A stretch of 64,000 bases of DNA from Gemmobacter lanyuensis (GTDB lineage: Bacteria > Pseudomonadota > Alphaproteobacteria > Rhodobacterales > Rhodobacteraceae), in assembly GCF_014652355.1 (NCBI RefSeq), contig NZ_BMYQ01000006.1:62001-126000 (forward strand), written 5' to 3'. A model generated the notes under the pieces. It was given only the letters and a program-made list of their open reading frames with translations, did not search any database and was not told the DNA's origin. Positions 33,586 to 43,850 of the stretch are shown in pieces. Position numbers and translations under genes: made by a program. Numbering within the stretch: position 1 is the stretch's first letter; every line of letters begins with the position of its first letter.

Positions 33586-34323
33586 TCAAGGCGCAGGCGC
33601 GACCAGCCCCACGATGGGGCCCATCGGCAGGCCCAGATCCGACCGGCCCAGATCCGGCGCATAGAGGCGCGAGATCTTGCCATCGAAGTAAAGCGCATCG
33701 GGCAGGTCCAGCGCATCACGGAAAAGGCGCCCGAAGGTGTCGAAGTTCACCGCATCTTCGGAAATGGCAAGGACGGCGCGCTGCCCATCGGCGGAAACGC
33801 CCACCCCGTTGCGGATATAGCGGCTGTCGCCCCCCGGAATGAAGCGCGGATGCAGCTGGCCCTGCCACACCATCAGCGGCCCGGATTGGGTGGCATAACG
33901 GCAGGTCGGTGGTTCGGCGGCATAGCTGCGCGATTCGGTGATGTGAAAGCGGTCGGCTCCGATGCAGAACACGCCATTGGGCAACATGCCGAAATTGCCG
34001 GCAGATGCGGCAGTCACGATGCCGTGCCGTTCCAGCCCGTTTTCGATGTAAAGGCCCACGGGGTCCCGGTTGGGGTGATACATGCCCGCGTTCATCGCAA
34101 AGACCAGCCGCTCCCCCCGGTCGGCCAGCAGGGCGCTGACCGCGCGGAAGCTGCCCAGCAGCCCGCCGTCCGCGTCGCTGTGGAACAGGCGCAGGTCTTC
34201 GCCTGCGCGCACTTCGCACAGGGTGAAGGTTACATCTTCGAAGGTGGTTTCCCGGCAGGGGGCGGCGAAGGCGGGCGCCGACAGAAAAGTCAGCGCCACT
34301 AAGGCCTTAATCGTCCGCTTCAT
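33586..34323 (-). CDS. Phosphodiester glycosidase (NAGPA)-domain exported protein
   Basis: A 245-aa protein with a signal peptide (about 1-20, ending APAFAAPC). The rest is a NAGPA-type phosphodiester glycosidase fold: [20 protein letters not shown] near 75-94, [12 protein letters not shown] near 110-121 and [12 protein letters not shown] near 213-224. Family members cleave sugar-1-phosphodiesters or act in exopolysaccharide metabolism, and the substrate is unknown. Three successive ATGs (34329, 34326, 34323) lie inside the 3' end of rbfA. 34323 is given here because the longer forms only add Met. Overlap with rbfA means coupled translation despite unrelated function. Confidence 0.82.
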   Translation of the reverse strand: MKRTIKALVALTFLSAPAFAAPCRETTFEDVTFTLCEVRAGEDLRLFHSDADGGLLGSFRAVSALLADRGERLVFAMNAGMYHPNRDPVGLYIENGLERHGIVTAASAGNFGMLPNGVFCIGADRFHITESRSYAAEPPTCRYATQSGPLMVWQGQLHPRFIPGGDSRYIRNGVGVSADGQRAVLAISEDAVNFDTFGRLFRDALDLPDALYFDGKISRLYAPDLGRSDLGLPMGPIVGLVAPAP

Positions 34324-34735
34324 CATCATCCGTATCGGGCGTGGCCACATCGCGGCGCACCTTTTCATCCGAGAAGATGCGGCGGGTTTCGTCCAGCTGG
34401 TCAAAGGTGCCATCCGGGCGGAAGCGCAGGTCAGGCGCGTATTTCAGCGTCAGTTGCGCGCTGACATGGTGGCGCAATTCAGCCTTGTTGCGGGCCAGCG
34501 CGGCAATCGCCTCCTCAACCGGGACCGACCCCATCAGCGGCATGATATAGGCCGTGGCGACCTTGAGGTCGGGCGAACAGCGCACCTCGCCCACGGTGAT
34601 GGACATGCGGTTGAGTTCGGGGTCATGGATATCCCCCCGGTTCAGCACGTCAGACAGGGTGCGCCGGATCAGTTCGCCGACGCGAAGCTGGCGCTGCGAG
34701 GGGCCATCGCCCGAAGAGAAGCGGTTTTTCGACAT
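34307..34735 (-). CDS. rbfA: Ribosome-binding factor A
   Basis: A 142-aa cold-shock assembly factor for the 30S subunit that binds near the 5' helix of 16S rRNA. It has a KH-like fold with the family motifs [19 protein letters not shown] near 13-31, [19 protein letters not shown]-type strand (47-64), and [12 protein letters not shown] near 97-108. The ATG at 34735 is chosen because GGAG lies 3 nt ahead, while the ATG at 34744 lacks an SD. It overlaps the glycosidase gene and lies near truB. It is divergent from dapB with a 96-bp gap. Confidence 0.95.
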   Translation of the reverse strand: MSKNRFSSGDGPSQRQLRVGELIRRTLSDVLNRGDIHDPELNRMSITVGEVRCSPDLKVATAYIMPLMGSVPVEEAIAALARNKAELRHHVSAQLTLKYAPDLRFRPDGTFDQLDETRRIFSDEKVRRDVATPDTDDDEADD

Positions 34736-34831
34736 GCTCTCCATGTAGGGCTTTTGCGGGCCGCCCGCAACGGCGGGCTTTTCCCATCGCCCGGCGCGCG
34801 GTATTGGGCGTTGAAACACAGGAGACGGGCG

Positions 34832-35641
34832 ATGGGTGAACTGCCGGGAATCGTGATCACGGGGGCTTCGGGGCGGATGGGGCAGATGCTGCTCCGGACG
34901 GTTCTGGCCAGCGACAAGGCGCGTCTGGTGGGCGCGGTGGAACGCAAGGGCAACCCCTGGGTCGGCCGCGATGTCGGCGAGATGCTGGGCGGCCAGCCCA
35001 TCGGCGTCTCTGTCACCGATGACCCTCTGGAGGCCTTTGCCCGGGCGCAGGCGGTGATCGATTTTACCGCCCCCGCAGCCACCGTTGAATTCGCAGCCCT
35101 GGCCGCGCAGGCCCGTGCCGTGCATGTCATCGGCACCACCGGGCTTGAGGCGGCGCATCTGGCGCAGATCTCGGCCGCCGCGCGCCATGCGGTGATCGTG
35201 CGGGCCGGGAACATGAGCCTCGGGGTCAATCTGCTGGTGACGCTGACGAAAAAGGTGGCCGCCGCGCTGGATGCCGACTGGGATGTCGAAATCATCGAGG
35301 CCCATCACAACAAGAAGGTCGATGCGCCGTCGGGAACCGCGCTGATGCTGGGTCAGGCCGCGGCCGAGGGGCGGGGCGTCGCGTTGGCGGATGTGACCGA
35401 TTCGGGCCGCGATGGCATCACCGGCGCGCGCAAGCGGGGCGACATCGGCTTCAGCGCCATTCGCGGCGGCGATATCGTGGGCGAACATGACGTGCTGTTC
35501 GCGGGCGAGGGCGAGCGGATCATCCTGCGCCATGTTGCGACCGATCGGGGCATCTTTGCCCGTGGCGCGCTGCGCGCCGCGCTTTGGGGGCAAGATCGTG
35601 CCCCCGGCGAATATGACATGATGGACGTGCTGGGGCTGTAA
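34832..35641 (+). CDS. dapB: 4-hydroxy-tetrahydrodipicolinate reductase
   Basis: A 269-aa enzyme of the lysine/diaminopimelate pathway that reduces hydroxytetrahydrodipicolinate with NAD(P)H. Rossmann motif GASGRMGQ at 11-18, substrate motif [18 protein letters not shown] near 151-168 with the catalytic His pair and Lys, and [20 protein letters not shown] near 195-214. Length and order match the family. The ATG at 34832 follows GGAGA. asd at 48881-49903 supplies the upstream step of the same pathway, but the two genes are not linked. Confidence 0.96.
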   Translation: MGELPGIVITGASGRMGQMLLRTVLASDKARLVGAVERKGNPWVGRDVGEMLGGQPIGVSVTDDPLEAFARAQAVIDFTAPAATVEFAALAAQARAVHVIGTTGLEAAHLAQISAAARHAVIVRAGNMSLGVNLLVTLTKKVAAALDADWDVEIIEAHHNKKVDAPSGTALMLGQAAAEGRGVALADVTDSGRDGITGARKRGDIGFSAIRGGDIVGEHDVLFAGEGERIILRHVATDRGIFARGALRAALWGQDRAPGEYDMMDVLGL

Positions 35642-35669
35642 GACCCCAAGGCACACGGGGGGAGGGCGG

Positions 35670-35852
35670 TCAGAAATCGACCGCGATCCCCTTCTTTTCC
35701 CAATCGCCAAAGCGCACGGGTTCCGGCCCGTCGCGCCCGCCCAGTTCGGGGGGCAGGGCCACAGCTGCTGCGGCCTTGCGGCGTTCCTCTGCCTCGGCCA
35801 GGGCGCGTTGTGCTGCAGGGGGCAGGGTCGGGATTTCTTCGGTCTCTGACAT
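35670..35852 (-). CDS. DUF1674 protein (SDHAF4-like)
   Basis: A 60-aa protein whose C-terminal half carries the DUF1674 signature: [25 protein letters not shown]-type wording, with G-PEPxRFGDWExKGxxxDF at the very end. The family is the bacterial counterpart of eukaryotic SDHAF4, an assembly factor for the flavoprotein subunit of succinate dehydrogenase. The N-terminal half is Ala/Glu-rich, helical and variable. The small size makes a start at 35852 (MSETEEIP) sensible. It lies alone between convergent dapB and divergent rsmB. Confidence 0.85.
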   Translation of the reverse strand: MSETEEIPTLPPAAQRALAEAEERRKAAAAVALPPELGGRDGPEPVRFGDWEKKGIAVDF

Positions 35853-35924
35853 CGGTGCTTTCCTTGCGGGCCTTCGTGGCATGATATACGGCCCGCGGGG
35901 CAATCAACAAGGTTTGGGCGGAAC

Positions 35925-37166
35925 ATGGCGAAAACGGCACGGGCGGCGGCGGTGCAGATGCTGGATGCGGTGCTGGGCGAGGGCGCGCTGCTCAGCCAGG
36001 TCGAGGGGATGCTGGCCCATCTCGCCCCGGCGGATCGCGCGCGGGCCCAGCGGCTGGCCATGCAGGCCCTGCGCCATCTGGAACAGGCCGACCGTGTGCT
36101 GAAACCCTTCATCCGCAAGGCGCCGCCGCTGACGGTGCTGAACACGCTGCGCCTTGCGGTGGTCGAACTGGTCGGCGGCGAGGCGGCCTATGGCGTGGTG
36201 AATGAGGCCGTATCCCTGACCCGGTCCGACCGCCATCATGGGGCGCTGTCGGGGCTGGTGAACGCCGTGCTGCGGAAGGTCGCGGCGCTTGAGGCGCCCT
36301 TTGCCAAGCTGCCGCCGCAGCGGATGCCCTATTGGCTGCGAAAGCCGCTGGTCGATACCTATGGCCGCGAGGTCGTCAGCGCGATCGAGGCCGTGCAGGC
36401 CCAGCCCGCCCCGGTGGATCTGACGCTGCGGCCCGGTCGCATGGTCGAGATTGCGGGCGCGACGGCCCTGCCCGGTGGCAGCCTGCGTCTGCCGGCGGGG
36501 GTGCAGGTTTCGGCCCTGCCGGGCTATGACAGCGGCGATTGGTGGGTGCAGGATGCCGCCGCTGCCATGGCCGCGCCCATGTTGCAGGTCGAACCGGGGG
36601 AACGCGTGCTGGACCTTTGCGCCGCGCCCGGGGGCAAGACGCTGCAGCTTGCCGCCGCCGGGGCGCAGGTCACTGCGCTGGATGTGAACGAGGTGCGGCT
36701 GCACCGTCTGGCCGAAAACCTCGCCCGCACGGGGCTTGAAGCCGAGGTGATCGTCGCCGATGCGCTGGACTGGGTACCGGATGCGCCCTTTGACGCGATC
36801 CTGCTGGATGCGCCCTGTTCGGCCACCGGCACCATCCGCCGCCACCCCGACCTGCCCTTCGTCAAGGATGGCAGAGAGGTCGAAGAGCTGGTCGCACTGC
36901 AGGCGGCGCTATTGGATCGTGCGCTGGATTGGCTGCGGCCCGGCGGGCGGCTGGTCTATTGCACCTGCTCGCTTCTGCCGGAAGAGGGCGAGGCGCAGAT
37001 CGCCGCCGCCCTGTCGCGCCATCCCGATCTGCGGCTTGATCCCGTGCTGCCGCCCGGGGCCGACCCTGCCTGGCAGACGCCCGAAGGTGCGCTGCGCCTC
37101 CGACCCGATTACTGGGCGCCGCAGGGCGGGATGGACGGGTTCTTCATGGCGCGGCTGACGCGCTGA
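35925..37166 (+). CDS. rsmB: RsmB-type 16S rRNA m5C methyltransferase
   Basis: A 413-aa protein: an N-terminal NusB-like helical domain (about 1-130, [22 protein letters not shown]) and a C-terminal SAM-dependent methyltransferase. The SAM loop is [12 protein letters not shown] near 230-241. Catalytic motif [15 protein letters not shown] near 295-309 and motif [13 protein letters not shown] near 345-355 each supply one of the two cysteines used in m5C chemistry. The expected target is C967 of 16S rRNA. It ends 22 bp inside the convergent gph gene, so mRNAs overlap antiparallel. Confidence 0.92.
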   Translation: MAKTARAAAVQMLDAVLGEGALLSQVEGMLAHLAPADRARAQRLAMQALRHLEQADRVLKPFIRKAPPLTVLNTLRLAVVELVGGEAAYGVVNEAVSLTRSDRHHGALSGLVNAVLRKVAALEAPFAKLPPQRMPYWLRKPLVDTYGREVVSAIEAVQAQPAPVDLTLRPGRMVEIAGATALPGGSLRLPAGVQVSALPGYDSGDWWVQDAAAAMAAPMLQVEPGERVLDLCAAPGGKTLQLAAAGAQVTALDVNEVRLHRLAENLARTGLEAEVIVADALDWVPDAPFDAILLDAPCSATGTIRRHPDLPFVKDGREVEELVALQAALLDRALDWLRPGGRLVYCTCSLLPEEGEAQIAAALSRHPDLRLDPVLPPGADPAWQTPEGALRLRPDYWAPQGGMDGFFMARLTR

Positions 37167-37812
37167 CCGCGGCCACCAGCCGGGGCAGGGTCAGGAAATC
37201 GTCAAAGGTCGCGGTGTGATACATCTGATCCACCGGGCCTTTGCGATAGCCTTCGGTGTAAAGCAGGAAGGGTACCTCGGCGTTCTTGGCGGTTTCGGCG
37301 TCCACCTCGCTGTCGCCGACAAAGATCATCGGCCCGCCCCCGAGACGCACCATCGCCTTCAAAAGCGGCGCAGGGTCGGGCTTTTTCACGGCCAGACTGT
37401 CGCCGCCGATGACCACGGGGAAGAACCGGTCCAGCCCGAAATGCGCCAGCACCGCCCGCGTGGGGGCAAGTGGCTTGTTGGTGCAGATGCCAAGCCGCAG
37501 GCCGTGGTGTTGTAGCGTCTCCAGCGCCGTTTCCACGCCCGGATACAGCGTGGTCAGCGCCTGCGCCCCTTCATAGATCGCCAGAAACTCGGCCAGAAGC
37601 CGATCATGGTCCGGCCCTTCGGTGGGCAGGCCGCGCGCCTCGCTGGCGCGTTGGATCAGGTTGGGGGCGCCGCGGCCCACAAAGTGCTGGATCTCGGCCC
37701 GGCTGAAGGGCGCCGCGCCATAGGGGGCAAAGGCCTGATCGACGCTGGCATGAATATCGGGAACGCTGTCGATCAGCGTGCCGTCCAGATCAAAGATAAT
37801 GGCGGGGGGCAT
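37144..37812 (-). CDS. gph: Phosphoglycolate phosphatase (HAD family)
   Basis: A 222-aa HAD hydrolase that removes 2-phosphoglycolate. It has motif I DLDGTLIDS at 8-16 with nucleophile Asp8 and acid Asp10, motif II TNKP near 110, motif III Lys in VKKPDPAPL near 144-152, and motif IV GDSEVDAETA near 170-179. The Gph-type cap (PYGAAPFSRAEIQHFVGRGAPNLI) supports phosphoglycolate phosphatase over other HADs. The ATG at 37812 gives MPPAIIFDLDG. The 3' end overlaps rsmB on the opposite strand. Confidence 0.9.
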   Translation of the reverse strand: MPPAIIFDLDGTLIDSVPDIHASVDQAFAPYGAAPFSRAEIQHFVGRGAPNLIQRASEARGLPTEGPDHDRLLAEFLAIYEGAQALTTLYPGVETALETLQHHGLRLGICTNKPLAPTRAVLAHFGLDRFFPVVIGGDSLAVKKPDPAPLLKAMVRLGGGPMIFVGDSEVDAETAKNAEVPFLLYTEGYRKGPVDQMYHTATFDDFLTLPRLVAAVSASAAP

Positions 37813-38004
37813 CGGGGTCTCCTGTTCGCGGCGGAGGATGCGGTGCCGGTGCGGCGGCGTCCAGCCCTTCTGCGGCAAAAAGCGTCGCAACCGGATGGGG
37901 GCGGGCAATGACGGGCTTTTGCGGTGACAGCGTCGGGCATGGCGGCTATGGTGCCGCCAAGACCCCAAAGGGGCTGACAGGCGGCGGAAACAGGTGAGCA
38001 AGGC

Positions 38005-39741
38005 ATGGCGGGCGTAGCGCGCAGCGCGTGGTGGGCAGAGGCTTGGGTGCAGGCGATGAACCGTCTGGCCGCGCGCCGTGCCGGACAGGCGCAGCCTGCG
38101 GCGGGCTTTGTCTCGCAGCCCGAACCGCGCACCATCGGGCTTTATGCGCGCGGCAAACAGCTGGTTGCGGGGAACTTCCTCTTTGCGGGCCATCTGGTCG
38201 AGGCGCCGGGCAGCGTGATCTGGGATCTGACCAGCCCCAGCCGCGCCTTCGAATCAGAGCTGCAGGGATTTGCCTGGCTGGATGATCTGGCGGCGGTGGG
38301 CGATCCGGCGGCGCGCAAGCGGGCGCAGGACTGGACCTTTGGCTGGATCGACCGCTTTGGCCGGGGGCAGGGTGCGGGCTGGTCCCCCGATCTGACCGGG
38401 CGGCGGCTGATCCGCTGGATCAACCACGCCATCCTGCTGCTGGGGGGGCAAAGCCGCGACCGGTCGCTGGCCTATTACCATTCGCTGTCGCATCAGACGG
38501 TGTTCCTGTCGCGGCGCTGGCATGTCGCCTCGCCCGGCCTGCCGCGGTTCGAGGCGCTGACCGGGCTGATCTATGCTGGCCTTGCCCTGATCGGTATGGA
38601 GGGGCATGTCGATCCCGCCGCCGCTGCCCTGGCCCGCGAATGCGAACGCGAGGTGGATGCCGAAGGCGGCATCCCGACCCGCAACCCCGAAGAGCTGCTG
38701 GAGGTCTTTACCCTGCTGACCTGGGCCGCGCAGGCGTTGACTGATGCCGGGCGAATCGTTCCTGGCGCGCATCTGGCGGCGATTGCGCGCATTGCCCCCA
38801 CGCTGCGGGTGCTGCGCCACAGCGATGGCGGGTTGGCGCGGTTCCACGGCGGCGGGCGCGGGCTTGAAGGGCGGCTGGATCATGCGCTGGCCTCGGCCGG
38901 GGTGAAACCTGCCGCGCCGGTGGGCCTGTCGATGGGCTTTGCGCGGCTTTCGGGTGGGCGGACTTCGGTCATTGTCGATGCGGCGGTGCCGCCTGCGGGG
39001 CAGGCGGGGGCGTCCGCCCATGCCTCGACCCTGGCGTTCGAGCTGACCTCGGGGCGGCGCCCGATGATTGTGAACTGCGGCAGCGGCGCGCCCTTCGGCG
39101 CTGATTGGCACCGCGCCAGCCGCGCCACACAAAGCCATTCGACGCTGACGATTGACGGCTATTCCTCATCCCGCTTTGCCCATGACGGGCGCGAGGTGCT
39201 GGAGGACCGCGCCAATATCACCCTGATCCGTCAGGGCGGTGCCGAGGATGGGCAGCACCTTCTTGCCGCCCATGATGGCTGGCGCGCGACGCACGGCCTT
39301 GTGCATCTGCGCGATCTGACGCTGTCGTCGGACGGGCGGCATCTGGCGGGGGTCGATATGCTGGCCGCCGAAACCCCGGCCGACCGGGCGCGCCTGTCCT
39401 CGATCCTCAAGAAAAACGGCGATGCCGTCGGCTATGCCCTGCGCTTCCACCTGCACCCGGATGCCGATGCCGCCATCGACATGGGCGGGGCGGCGGTGTC
39501 CATTGCGCTGCGGTCGGGTGAGATCTGGGTTTTCCGCCATGACGGGCAGGCGCTGTTGACGCTGGAGCCTTCGGTCTACCTCGAAAAAGGGCGTCTGATG
39601 CCGCGTGCGGCAAAACAGATCCTGCTGACGACACATTTGCAGGATTTTGAGGCCCGGATCGGCTGGACCTTGGCGAAGGCACAGGATACTCCGCTGGCCA
39701 TCCGCGACCTTGACCGGGATGAGCCCGCATCCCGCCCCTGA
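38005..39741 (+). CDS. Heparinase II/III-family protein
   Basis: A 578-aa protein. The N-terminal part is an alpha-helical toroid (WTFGWIDRFGRGQGAGWSPDLTGRRLIRWINH, about 110-142). The C-terminal part is the heparinase II/III beta-sandwich with SHSTLTIDGYSSSRF near 375-390. Family enzymes are polysaccharide lyases. In alphaproteobacteria this form always lies next to purH or rsmB and may act on an endogenous glycan. No signal peptide is evident, so it may be cytoplasmic, which argues against lysis of external polysaccharide. It is separated from purH by only 13 bp. Confidence 0.85.
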   Translation: MAGVARSAWWAEAWVQAMNRLAARRAGQAQPAAGFVSQPEPRTIGLYARGKQLVAGNFLFAGHLVEAPGSVIWDLTSPSRAFESELQGFAWLDDLAAVGDPAARKRAQDWTFGWIDRFGRGQGAGWSPDLTGRRLIRWINHAILLLGGQSRDRSLAYYHSLSHQTVFLSRRWHVASPGLPRFEALTGLIYAGLALIGMEGHVDPAAAALARECEREVDAEGGIPTRNPEELLEVFTLLTWAAQALTDAGRIVPGAHLAAIARIAPTLRVLRHSDGGLARFHGGGRGLEGRLDHALASAGVKPAAPVGLSMGFARLSGGRTSVIVDAAVPPAGQAGASAHASTLAFELTSGRRPMIVNCGSGAPFGADWHRASRATQSHSTLTIDGYSSSRFAHDGREVLEDRANITLIRQGGAEDGQHLLAAHDGWRATHGLVHLRDLTLSSDGRHLAGVDMLAAETPADRARLSSILKKNGDAVGYALRFHLHPDADAAIDMGGAAVSIALRSGEIWVFRHDGQALLTLEPSVYLEKGRLMPRAAKQILLTTHLQDFEARIGWTLAKAQDTPLAIRDLDRDEPASRP

Positions 39742-39754
39742 GCAGGAGTGACCC

Positions 39755-41368
39755 ATGCACAGCGCCTCGCCTTCCGCCCCCGTAAACCTCGTGCCCGTGG
39801 GGCGCGCGCTGATTTCCGTCTCTGACAAGACCGGCCTGCTGGATTTCGCCCGCGCGCTTGCCACACAGGGGGTGGAGCTGATCTCGACCGGGGGCACCGC
39901 GCAGACGCTGCGCACCGCCGGGCTGAAGGTGCGCGACGTGGCCGAGGTCACGGGCTTTCCGGAAATGATGGATGGCCGGGTCAAGACCCTGCATCCGATG
40001 GTGCATGGCGGCCTGCTCGCGCTGCGCGATGATGACGAACATCTGGTGGCCATGGCGGCCCACGGGATCGAGCCGATCGACCTCTTGGTCGTGAACCTTT
40101 ACCCGTTCGAACAGACCGTGGCGCGCGGGGCCTCTTACGTCGATTGCATCGAGAATATCGACATCGGTGGCCCGGCGATGATCCGCGCGGCGGCGAAGAA
40201 CCACAAGTTCGTCAATGTCGTCACTGACCCGCAGGATTATGACGCGGTGCTGGCCGAGATGAAGGCCAATGACGGTGCGACCTCTTATGCCTTCCGCCAG
40301 AAGCTGGCCCTGACTGCCTATAGCCGCACCGGCGCCTATGATGCGGCCGTTTCGGCCTGGATGGCCGGCGCCATCAAGGAAGAGGCCCCGCGCCGCCGCG
40401 CCTTTGCCGGCACGCTGGCCCAGACGCTGCGCTATGGTGAAAACCCGCATCAGAAGGCCGCTTTTTACACCGATGGCACGCAGCGCCCCGGTGTCGCCAC
40501 CGCGCAGCAGTGGCAGGGCAAGGAACTGTCCTACAACAACATCAATGACACGGATGCCGCTTTTGAACTGGTGGCGGAATTCGATCCGGCGCAAGGTCCG
40601 GCCTGCGCGATCATCAAACACGCCAACCCCTGCGGCGTGGCCCGTGGCGCCACCATGTCCGAGGCCTATGCCCGTGCCTTTGATTGTGACCGCACCTCGG
40701 CCTTTGGTGGCATCATCGCGCTGAACCAGCCGCTGGACGAAGCGACCGCCCAGAAGATCACCGAGATCTTCACCGAGGTCGTCATCGCCCCCGGCGCCAC
40801 GCCCGAAGCACGCGCCGTCTTTGCCGCGAAAAAGAACCTGCGTCTCTTGACCACCGACCGCCTGCCCGACCCCAAGGCCAAGGGGCTGGCGTGGAAACAG
40901 GTCGCGGGCGGCTTCCTGGTGCAGGACCGTGACAATGGCGCACTGTCCATGGCCGACCTCAAGGTCGTGACCAAGCGCCAGCCGACCGAGGATGAGCTGC
41001 GTGACCTTCTGTTCGCTTGGACCGTCGCCAAACATGTGAAGTCGAACGCCATCATCTACGTCAAGGACGGGGCGACCGTGGGCGTGGGCGCAGGCCAGAT
41101 GAGCCGCGTGGACAGCACCCGCATCGCCGCCCGCAAGGCGCAGGACATGGCCGAGGCGATCGGCGCCCCCGGACCGCTGACCCAAGGGTCGGTCGTGGCC
41201 TCGGACGCGTTCTTCCCCTTCGCCGATGGCCTGATCACCGCGGCCGAGGCAGGCGCCACCGCGATCATCCAGCCCGGCGGGTCGATGCGCGACGATGAGG
41301 TCATCGCCGCCGCTGACGAACGCGGTCTTGCGATGATCTTCACCGGCATGCGCCACTTCCGCCACTGA
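39755..41368 (+). CDS. purH: Bifunctional AICAR transformylase/IMP cyclohydrolase
   Basis: A 537-aa enzyme for the last two steps of IMP synthesis. The N-terminal cyclohydrolase (about 15-210) has [18 protein letters not shown] and [10 protein letters not shown]. The C-terminal transformylase (about 220-537) has [14 protein letters not shown] near 228-241, [10 protein letters not shown] near 289-298 with the Lys-His catalytic pair, and the final [28 protein letters not shown] block. Length and order match the family. It is in a rightward run with the heparinase-like gene upstream. lspA begins at its stop codon. Confidence 0.97.
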   Translation: MHSASPSAPVNLVPVGRALISVSDKTGLLDFARALATQGVELISTGGTAQTLRTAGLKVRDVAEVTGFPEMMDGRVKTLHPMVHGGLLALRDDDEHLVAMAAHGIEPIDLLVVNLYPFEQTVARGASYVDCIENIDIGGPAMIRAAAKNHKFVNVVTDPQDYDAVLAEMKANDGATSYAFRQKLALTAYSRTGAYDAAVSAWMAGAIKEEAPRRRAFAGTLAQTLRYGENPHQKAAFYTDGTQRPGVATAQQWQGKELSYNNINDTDAAFELVAEFDPAQGPACAIIKHANPCGVARGATMSEAYARAFDCDRTSAFGGIIALNQPLDEATAQKITEIFTEVVIAPGATPEARAVFAAKKNLRLLTTDRLPDPKAKGLAWKQVAGGFLVQDRDNGALSMADLKVVTKRQPTEDELRDLLFAWTVAKHVKSNAIIYVKDGATVGVGAGQMSRVDSTRIAARKAQDMAEAIGAPGPLTQGSVVASDAFFPFADGLITAAEAGATAIIQPGGSMRDDEVIAAADERGLAMIFTGMRHFRH

Positions 41369-41880
41369 TGCCGATGCGCCGGGTTGCCCTGATTGCCGCC
41401 CTGATCTTCGTGATCGACCAGATCACGAAGATTGCGGTGGTCTTTGGCCTGAACCTGAAAGACCGCGGCGAGATCGACGTGATCCCGCCGCTGCTCAATT
41501 TCCGCATGGCCTGGAATCAGGGGGTCAACTTTGGCCTCTTTGCCAGCGGGGCCGAAATCGTGCGCTGGGTGCTGGTGATCCTGTCGCTGGTGATCGTGGG
41601 CTGGGTCTGGGTCTGGATCTCGCGCGGGCGGCACAGTGACTGGATGCGCCTCTCGGCCGGGGTGCTGATCGGTGGGGCGCTGGGAAATGTGGTGGACCGT
41701 GTGGCCTATGGCGCGGTGGCCGATTTCCTCAATATGTCGTGCTGCGGCTTTGAAAACCCCTATGCCTTCAACGTGGCCGATATTGCCATCTTTGCCGGCG
41801 CGGCAGGTTTGGTGCTGTTTTCGGGCGAAGGCGGGCAAGGTGGCGCCAAGCGCCGCAAACCGCGCCGAAAGACCCCGTGA
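41368..41880 (+). CDS. lspA: Lipoprotein signal peptidase (signal peptidase II)
   Basis: A 170-aa inner-membrane aspartic protease that removes signal peptides from diacylglyceryl-prolipoproteins. It has four hydrophobic helices (about 5-25, 65-85, 93-110, 135-155), family blocks NQGVNFGL near 50-57, GNVVDR near 106-111, and the catalytic Asp pair in VADFLN (119) and FNVADI (138). The start overlaps the last base of purH (TGATG). The next gene encodes a lipoprotein, a likely substrate. A Lys/Arg-rich tail closes the protein. Confidence 0.95.
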   Translation: MPMRRVALIAALIFVIDQITKIAVVFGLNLKDRGEIDVIPPLLNFRMAWNQGVNFGLFASGAEIVRWVLVILSLVIVGWVWVWISRGRHSDWMRLSAGVLIGGALGNVVDRVAYGAVADFLNMSCCGFENPYAFNVADIAIFAGAAGLVLFSGEGGQGGAKRRKPRRKTP

Positions 41881-41933
41881 CGCGCCCCCGGCTTTGCGCT
41901 AAAGACGGTGGGACGGAGCAGCGAGGGCAGGGT

Positions 41934-42446
41934 ATGACGGCAGCACGGGGCGCAATTCTGACGGCGACGCTGACGTTGTTCCTGGCGGCCTGCGGTGGAT
42001 CGGATGACCCGCAGCTGATGAACCTGCGCGCCAGCGGCAACGGCCCGGATGAATTTGCCATCATTCCGCCCAAGGCGCTGGAACTGCCGCCGAACCTCAA
42101 GGAACTTCCGGTTCCGACGCCCGGCGGCACCAATCTGACCGACCCCACGCCCGAAGCCGATGCCATTGTGGCTCTGGGCGGCAAGCCCGGTGCCGGGGCG
42201 AATGATGCGGGCCTTCTGGCCTATGCCGCGCGCAACGGGGTGGATCCCGCCATCCGGGGTACGCTGGCGGCCGAGGATCTGGAATTCCGCCGCAAGAATG
42301 ACGGGCGCCTGCTGGAACGGCTGTTCAGCGTGAACGTCTATTACCGCGCCTATGCGCCGCTCTCGCTCGACCAGCATGCCGAACTGGCCCGCTGGCGCCG
42401 CGCCGGTGTGGGCGTGCCTTCGGCGCCGCCGGAACCGGCGAAGTAA
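41934..42446 (+). CDS. DUF3035 lipoprotein (BamF-type)
   Basis: A 170-aa outer-membrane lipoprotein. The signal ends LFLAAC, with lipidated Cys20. The mature part matches DUF3035, known in alphaproteobacteria as the BamF-type lipoprotein proposed as an accessory of the BAM beta-barrel assembly machine: PDEFAIIPPKALELPPNLKEL near 37-57, a proline-rich spacer and a C-terminal helical part (RRKNDGRLLERLFSVNVYY). The ATG at 41934 is chosen over the longer frame at 41877 because it gives a proper lipobox signal after GAGGG. It follows lspA directly. Confidence 0.87.
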   Translation: MTAARGAILTATLTLFLAACGGSDDPQLMNLRASGNGPDEFAIIPPKALELPPNLKELPVPTPGGTNLTDPTPEADAIVALGGKPGAGANDAGLLAYAARNGVDPAIRGTLAAEDLEFRRKNDGRLLERLFSVNVYYRAYAPLSLDQHAELARWRRAGVGVPSAPPEPAK

Positions 42447-42518
42447 ACTCCGCGTCAGGCCCGCTTGACCCCGCCCGCCCTGTGCGTAGCTATGGGCGAA
42501 GGCATGGGGAGGCAATTC

Positions 42519-43850
42519 ATGCGAAAGATCCTGATGGGCACGGCCCTCTGGTTGCTGGCGGCCCCTGCGGCGCTGGCGCAGACCGTGACCGATTTCCGGC
42601 TAGACAACGGGCTTGACGTCGTGGTGATCGAAGATCACCGCGCGCCGGTCGCAGTGCAGATGATGTGGTATCGCATCGGTGCGGCGGATGAACCGCCTGG
42701 TCATTCCGGCATCGCGCATTTCTTTGAACATCTGATGTTCAAGGCGACCGACGATCTGGCCGCGGGCGAGTTTTCCGATACCGTCGAGGCGCAGGGCGGC
42801 AGCGACAACGCCTTCACCAGCTGGGATTACACCGCCTATTATCAACGGGTTGCGGCCGACCGGCTGGATCTGATGATGAAGCTGGAAGCTGAACGCATGC
42901 GCGATCTGCAGCTGACGGATGAAGTGGTCGCGACCGAACGCAATGTCATTCTGGAAGAGCGCAACCAGCGCACCGACAGTGACCCCGGCAGCCTGTTTTC
43001 CGAACAGACCCGTGCGGCGCAATACCTCAACCACCCCTATGGCATTCCAGTCATCGGCTGGCGGCATGAGATCGAACAGCTGAACCGCGCCGATGCCGAG
43101 GCGTTCTACAAAACCTATTACGCGCCCAACAATGCCGTGCTGATCGTCGCTGGCGATGTTCGCCCCGATGACGTCCGCAAGATGGCCGAGGCGCATTATG
43201 GCCCTCTGAAGCCCACGCCCGACATTCCGCCGCGCCTGCGCCCGCAGGAACCGCCGCAGCTGGCCGAGCGTCGGCTGGAAATGCGCGATGCCCGGGTGTC
43301 CGAGCCCTTCATGATGCGCAGCTATCTGGCCCCGCACCGCCAAAGCGGCAACCAGAAAGAGGCCGCGGCCCTCGTCTATCTGGCCGAGCTTCTGGGCGGG
43401 TCCGGCACCACGAGCCTTCTGGCTAAAAAGCTGCAATTCGAAGACCCGAAGGCCGTCTATTCCTATGCCTTCTACGATGGCACCGCGCTTGATAGCGGCA
43501 GCTTCGGCTTTGGCCTTGCGCCGCTGCCCGGGGTGCCCCCGCACGAGGCCGAGGCGGCCATGGATCAGGTCGTGGCCGATTTCATGGCCGCTGGCCCCGA
43601 TCCTGCGGCCTTTGCGCGGATCAAGACCCAGCTTGGCGCCTCGGAAATCTACGCGCAGGACAATGTCGAGGCGCTGGCCCGCCGCTATGGCGAGGCACTG
43701 TCCGTGGGCCTGACGGTCGAGGATATCAAGGCTTGGCCCGAGGTGCTGCAATCTGTCACCCCCGATGACGTGATGGAGGCCGCGCGCAAGGTGCTGGATC
43801 GCCGCGCCGCCGTCACCGGCTGGCTGCTGCCCGAGGAGGACGCACAATGA
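42519..43850 (+). CDS. M16-family zinc peptidase, catalytic member
   Basis: A 443-aa processing-peptidase-like protein with a signal peptide (about 1-20, ending ALAQ). Inverzincin motif HFFEH at 67-71 with H67 and H71 as zinc ligands and E70 as base. The third ligand Glu lies in VVATERNVILEE near 147. It acts in the periplasm or at the inner membrane, probably on short peptides such as signal-peptide remnants. The ATG at 42519 follows GGGGAGG with 7-nt spacing and gives the signal peptide. Its stop overlaps the start of a second M16 gene (ATGA at 43847), so the two are made together as a likely heterodimer. Confidence 0.92.
   Translation: MRKILMGTALWLLAAPAALAQTVTDFRLDNGLDVVVIEDHRAPVAVQMMWYRIGAADEPPGHSGIAHFFEHLMFKATDDLAAGEFSDTVEAQGGSDNAFTSWDYTAYYQRVAADRLDLMMKLEAERMRDLQLTDEVVATERNVILEERNQRTDSDPGSLFSEQTRAAQYLNHPYGIPVIGWRHEIEQLNRADAEAFYKTYYAPNNAVLIVAGDVRPDDVRKMAEAHYGPLKPTPDIPPRLRPQEPPQLAERRLEMRDARVSEPFMMRSYLAPHRQSGNQKEAAALVYLAELLGGSGTTSLLAKKLQFEDPKAVYSYAFYDGTALDSGSFGFGLAPLPGVPPHEAEAAMDQVVADFMAAGPDPAAFARIKTQLGASEIYAQDNVEALARRYGEALSVGLTVEDIKAWPEVLQSVTPDDVMEAARKVLDRRAAVTGWLLPEEDAQ

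Noticed and set aside
39407-41365. A 652-codon open frame on the minus strand
   Set aside because: It lies fully opposite purH, is rich in Gly, His and Arg as expected from the antisense of high-GC codons, and shows no family motif.
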